Source of the DNA: Croceicoccus naphthovorans
Lineage (GTDB): Bacteria > Pseudomonadota > Alphaproteobacteria > Sphingomonadales > Sphingomonadaceae
NCBI RefSeq assembly: GCF_001028705.1
Contig: NZ_CP011770.1
Location: 61,001 to 125,000, forward strand
DNA length: 64,000 bases
Reading direction: 5' to 3'
The notes below the pieces were generated by a model, which worked only from the letters and a program-made list of their open reading frames with translations, searched no databases and was not told the DNA's origin. The position numbers and the translations under genes were made by a program. Below, in pieces: positions 63,436-64,000 of this stretch. The first letter of the stretch is position 1. The number at the start of each line of letters is the position of its first letter.

Positions 63436-64000
63436 TCAGCCCTGCTCTTCGGGCAATTCGAACGCGATCTGGCGATGCCGGAAATCGACCGCGACGCGCC
63501 GAAACAGCTTCAGGTGATTCATGCCGAGCAAGAGCGCGGGACGCTCGGTCAGGCCCAGTTCTTCGAAAATAGCGGTGTCGGCGATGGCTATCGCGGTCTG
63601 CGCAAAGCCGACAGGTCCGATCGTCAGGTTCTTCACCGCGATCAGTGCCACCTGCTGCCGATTGCCCAGAACATCGGTCAGCTCGGTCGTCGCCAGAACC
63701 GGGGCCTTTGCATAGAACCGTCGCCGTAGCTCTCGATTGCCGATCGTGACGGTTGAGCCGGTGTCGATCACCACGTCGATATGGCGCCCGTCCAGCGTGG
63801 CGCGTTTCACGATCAGGCGATTGTTCCGCCGCTTTGCCGTAACCACGATTTCGTTGTCGTTACTCATCGCGCGCATGCGCGCGCGTGAGGCGCTGACCGT
63901 GATCCGGCGTTTCTCGAAATCGAGCACTAGGCGCTGATCCTTGAGAGATCCGATCCCGATGATTCCCGCCGCCCCGATATCGGCCTCCTCCATGACAGCG
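63436..64000 (-). CDS. Retropepsin-like aspartyl protease, 5' end beyond window
   Basis: The minus frame is open from the right edge to a stop at 63436 (about 188 codons visible). An aspartyl-protease motif lies in VVIDTGSTVTIG, followed by LLGMNHLKLFRRVAVD, and an earlier lobe ends in IGIGSLKDQRLVLDFE, so the full protein appears two-lobed. Its start is not visible; the ATG at 63993 is internal. Confidence 0.75.
   Translation of the reverse strand, partial: AVMEEADIGAAGIIGIGSLKDQRLVLDFEKRRITVSASRARMRAMSNDNEIVVTAKRRNNRLIVKRATLDGRHIDVVIDTGSTVTIGNRELRRRFYAKAPVLATTELTDVLGNRQQVALIAVKNLTIGPVGFAQTAIAIADTAIFEELGLTERPALLLGMNHLKLFRRVAVDFRHRQIAFELPEEQG

Overview
The window comes from a GC-rich alphaproteobacterium, most likely a member of the Sphingomonadales (Erythrobacter/Croceicoccus/Novosphingobium-like). 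The support is the conserved block at 44.3-64 kb: an EipA/DUF1134 envelope protein, a COQ9 protein, a cytochrome bc1 assembly chaperone next to a DUF177 protein, a SCO protein, FeoAB, SSB, BamE, HslVU and an Atm1-like ABC exporter. The species call is inference from gene content and codon style; no 16S gene is present.

The window has two halves. From 1 to about 44,000 it is accessory DNA dense in insertion sequences. From left to right it holds: an FkbM-type methyltransferase cut by the window edge; an IS3 element that has truncated an OLD-like ATPase; a DNA cytosine methyltransferase with an overlapping ribbon-helix-helix gene (remnant of a modification/defence locus); two translationally coupled tyrosine recombinases; a c-di-GMP signalling cluster (GGDEF-EAL, three PilZ genes, a further GGDEF) broken by two identical IS1380 copies; an ECF sigma/anti-sigma pair facing a secreted subtilisin-like protease and a secreted Gly/Ala-rich PRC-barrel-like protein split by an in-frame amber codon; and remnants of IS1595, IS3, IS66 and IS110.

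From 25,863 to 44,020 lies an integrated island. A 20-bp perfect direct repeat of the tRNA-Ser(GCU) 3' end marks its two ends, and its tyrosine integrase sits beside the tRNA. It carries a MobF relaxase module (probably a degraded mobilisable element) and a striking cargo pair: a 2432-residue autotransporter with a Tyr/Ala/Asp-rich passenger built from a ~191-residue higher-order repeat, followed by a TPR-sulfotransferase. I propose that the sulfotransferase modifies the acid-flanked tyrosines of the passenger; this is inference.

From 44,093 to 64,000 the sequence is ordinary chromosome: aminotransferase, riboflavin synthesis (ribD, ribE), a metallopeptidase/YcgN/SCO run, ankyrin protein, COQ9, feoAB preceded by an FNR box and a Fur-like site, ssb, DUF177/bc1-chaperone pair, bamE, hslVU, a SulP transporter, a GFA protein, an ABC exporter and a retropepsin-like protease that runs off the right edge.
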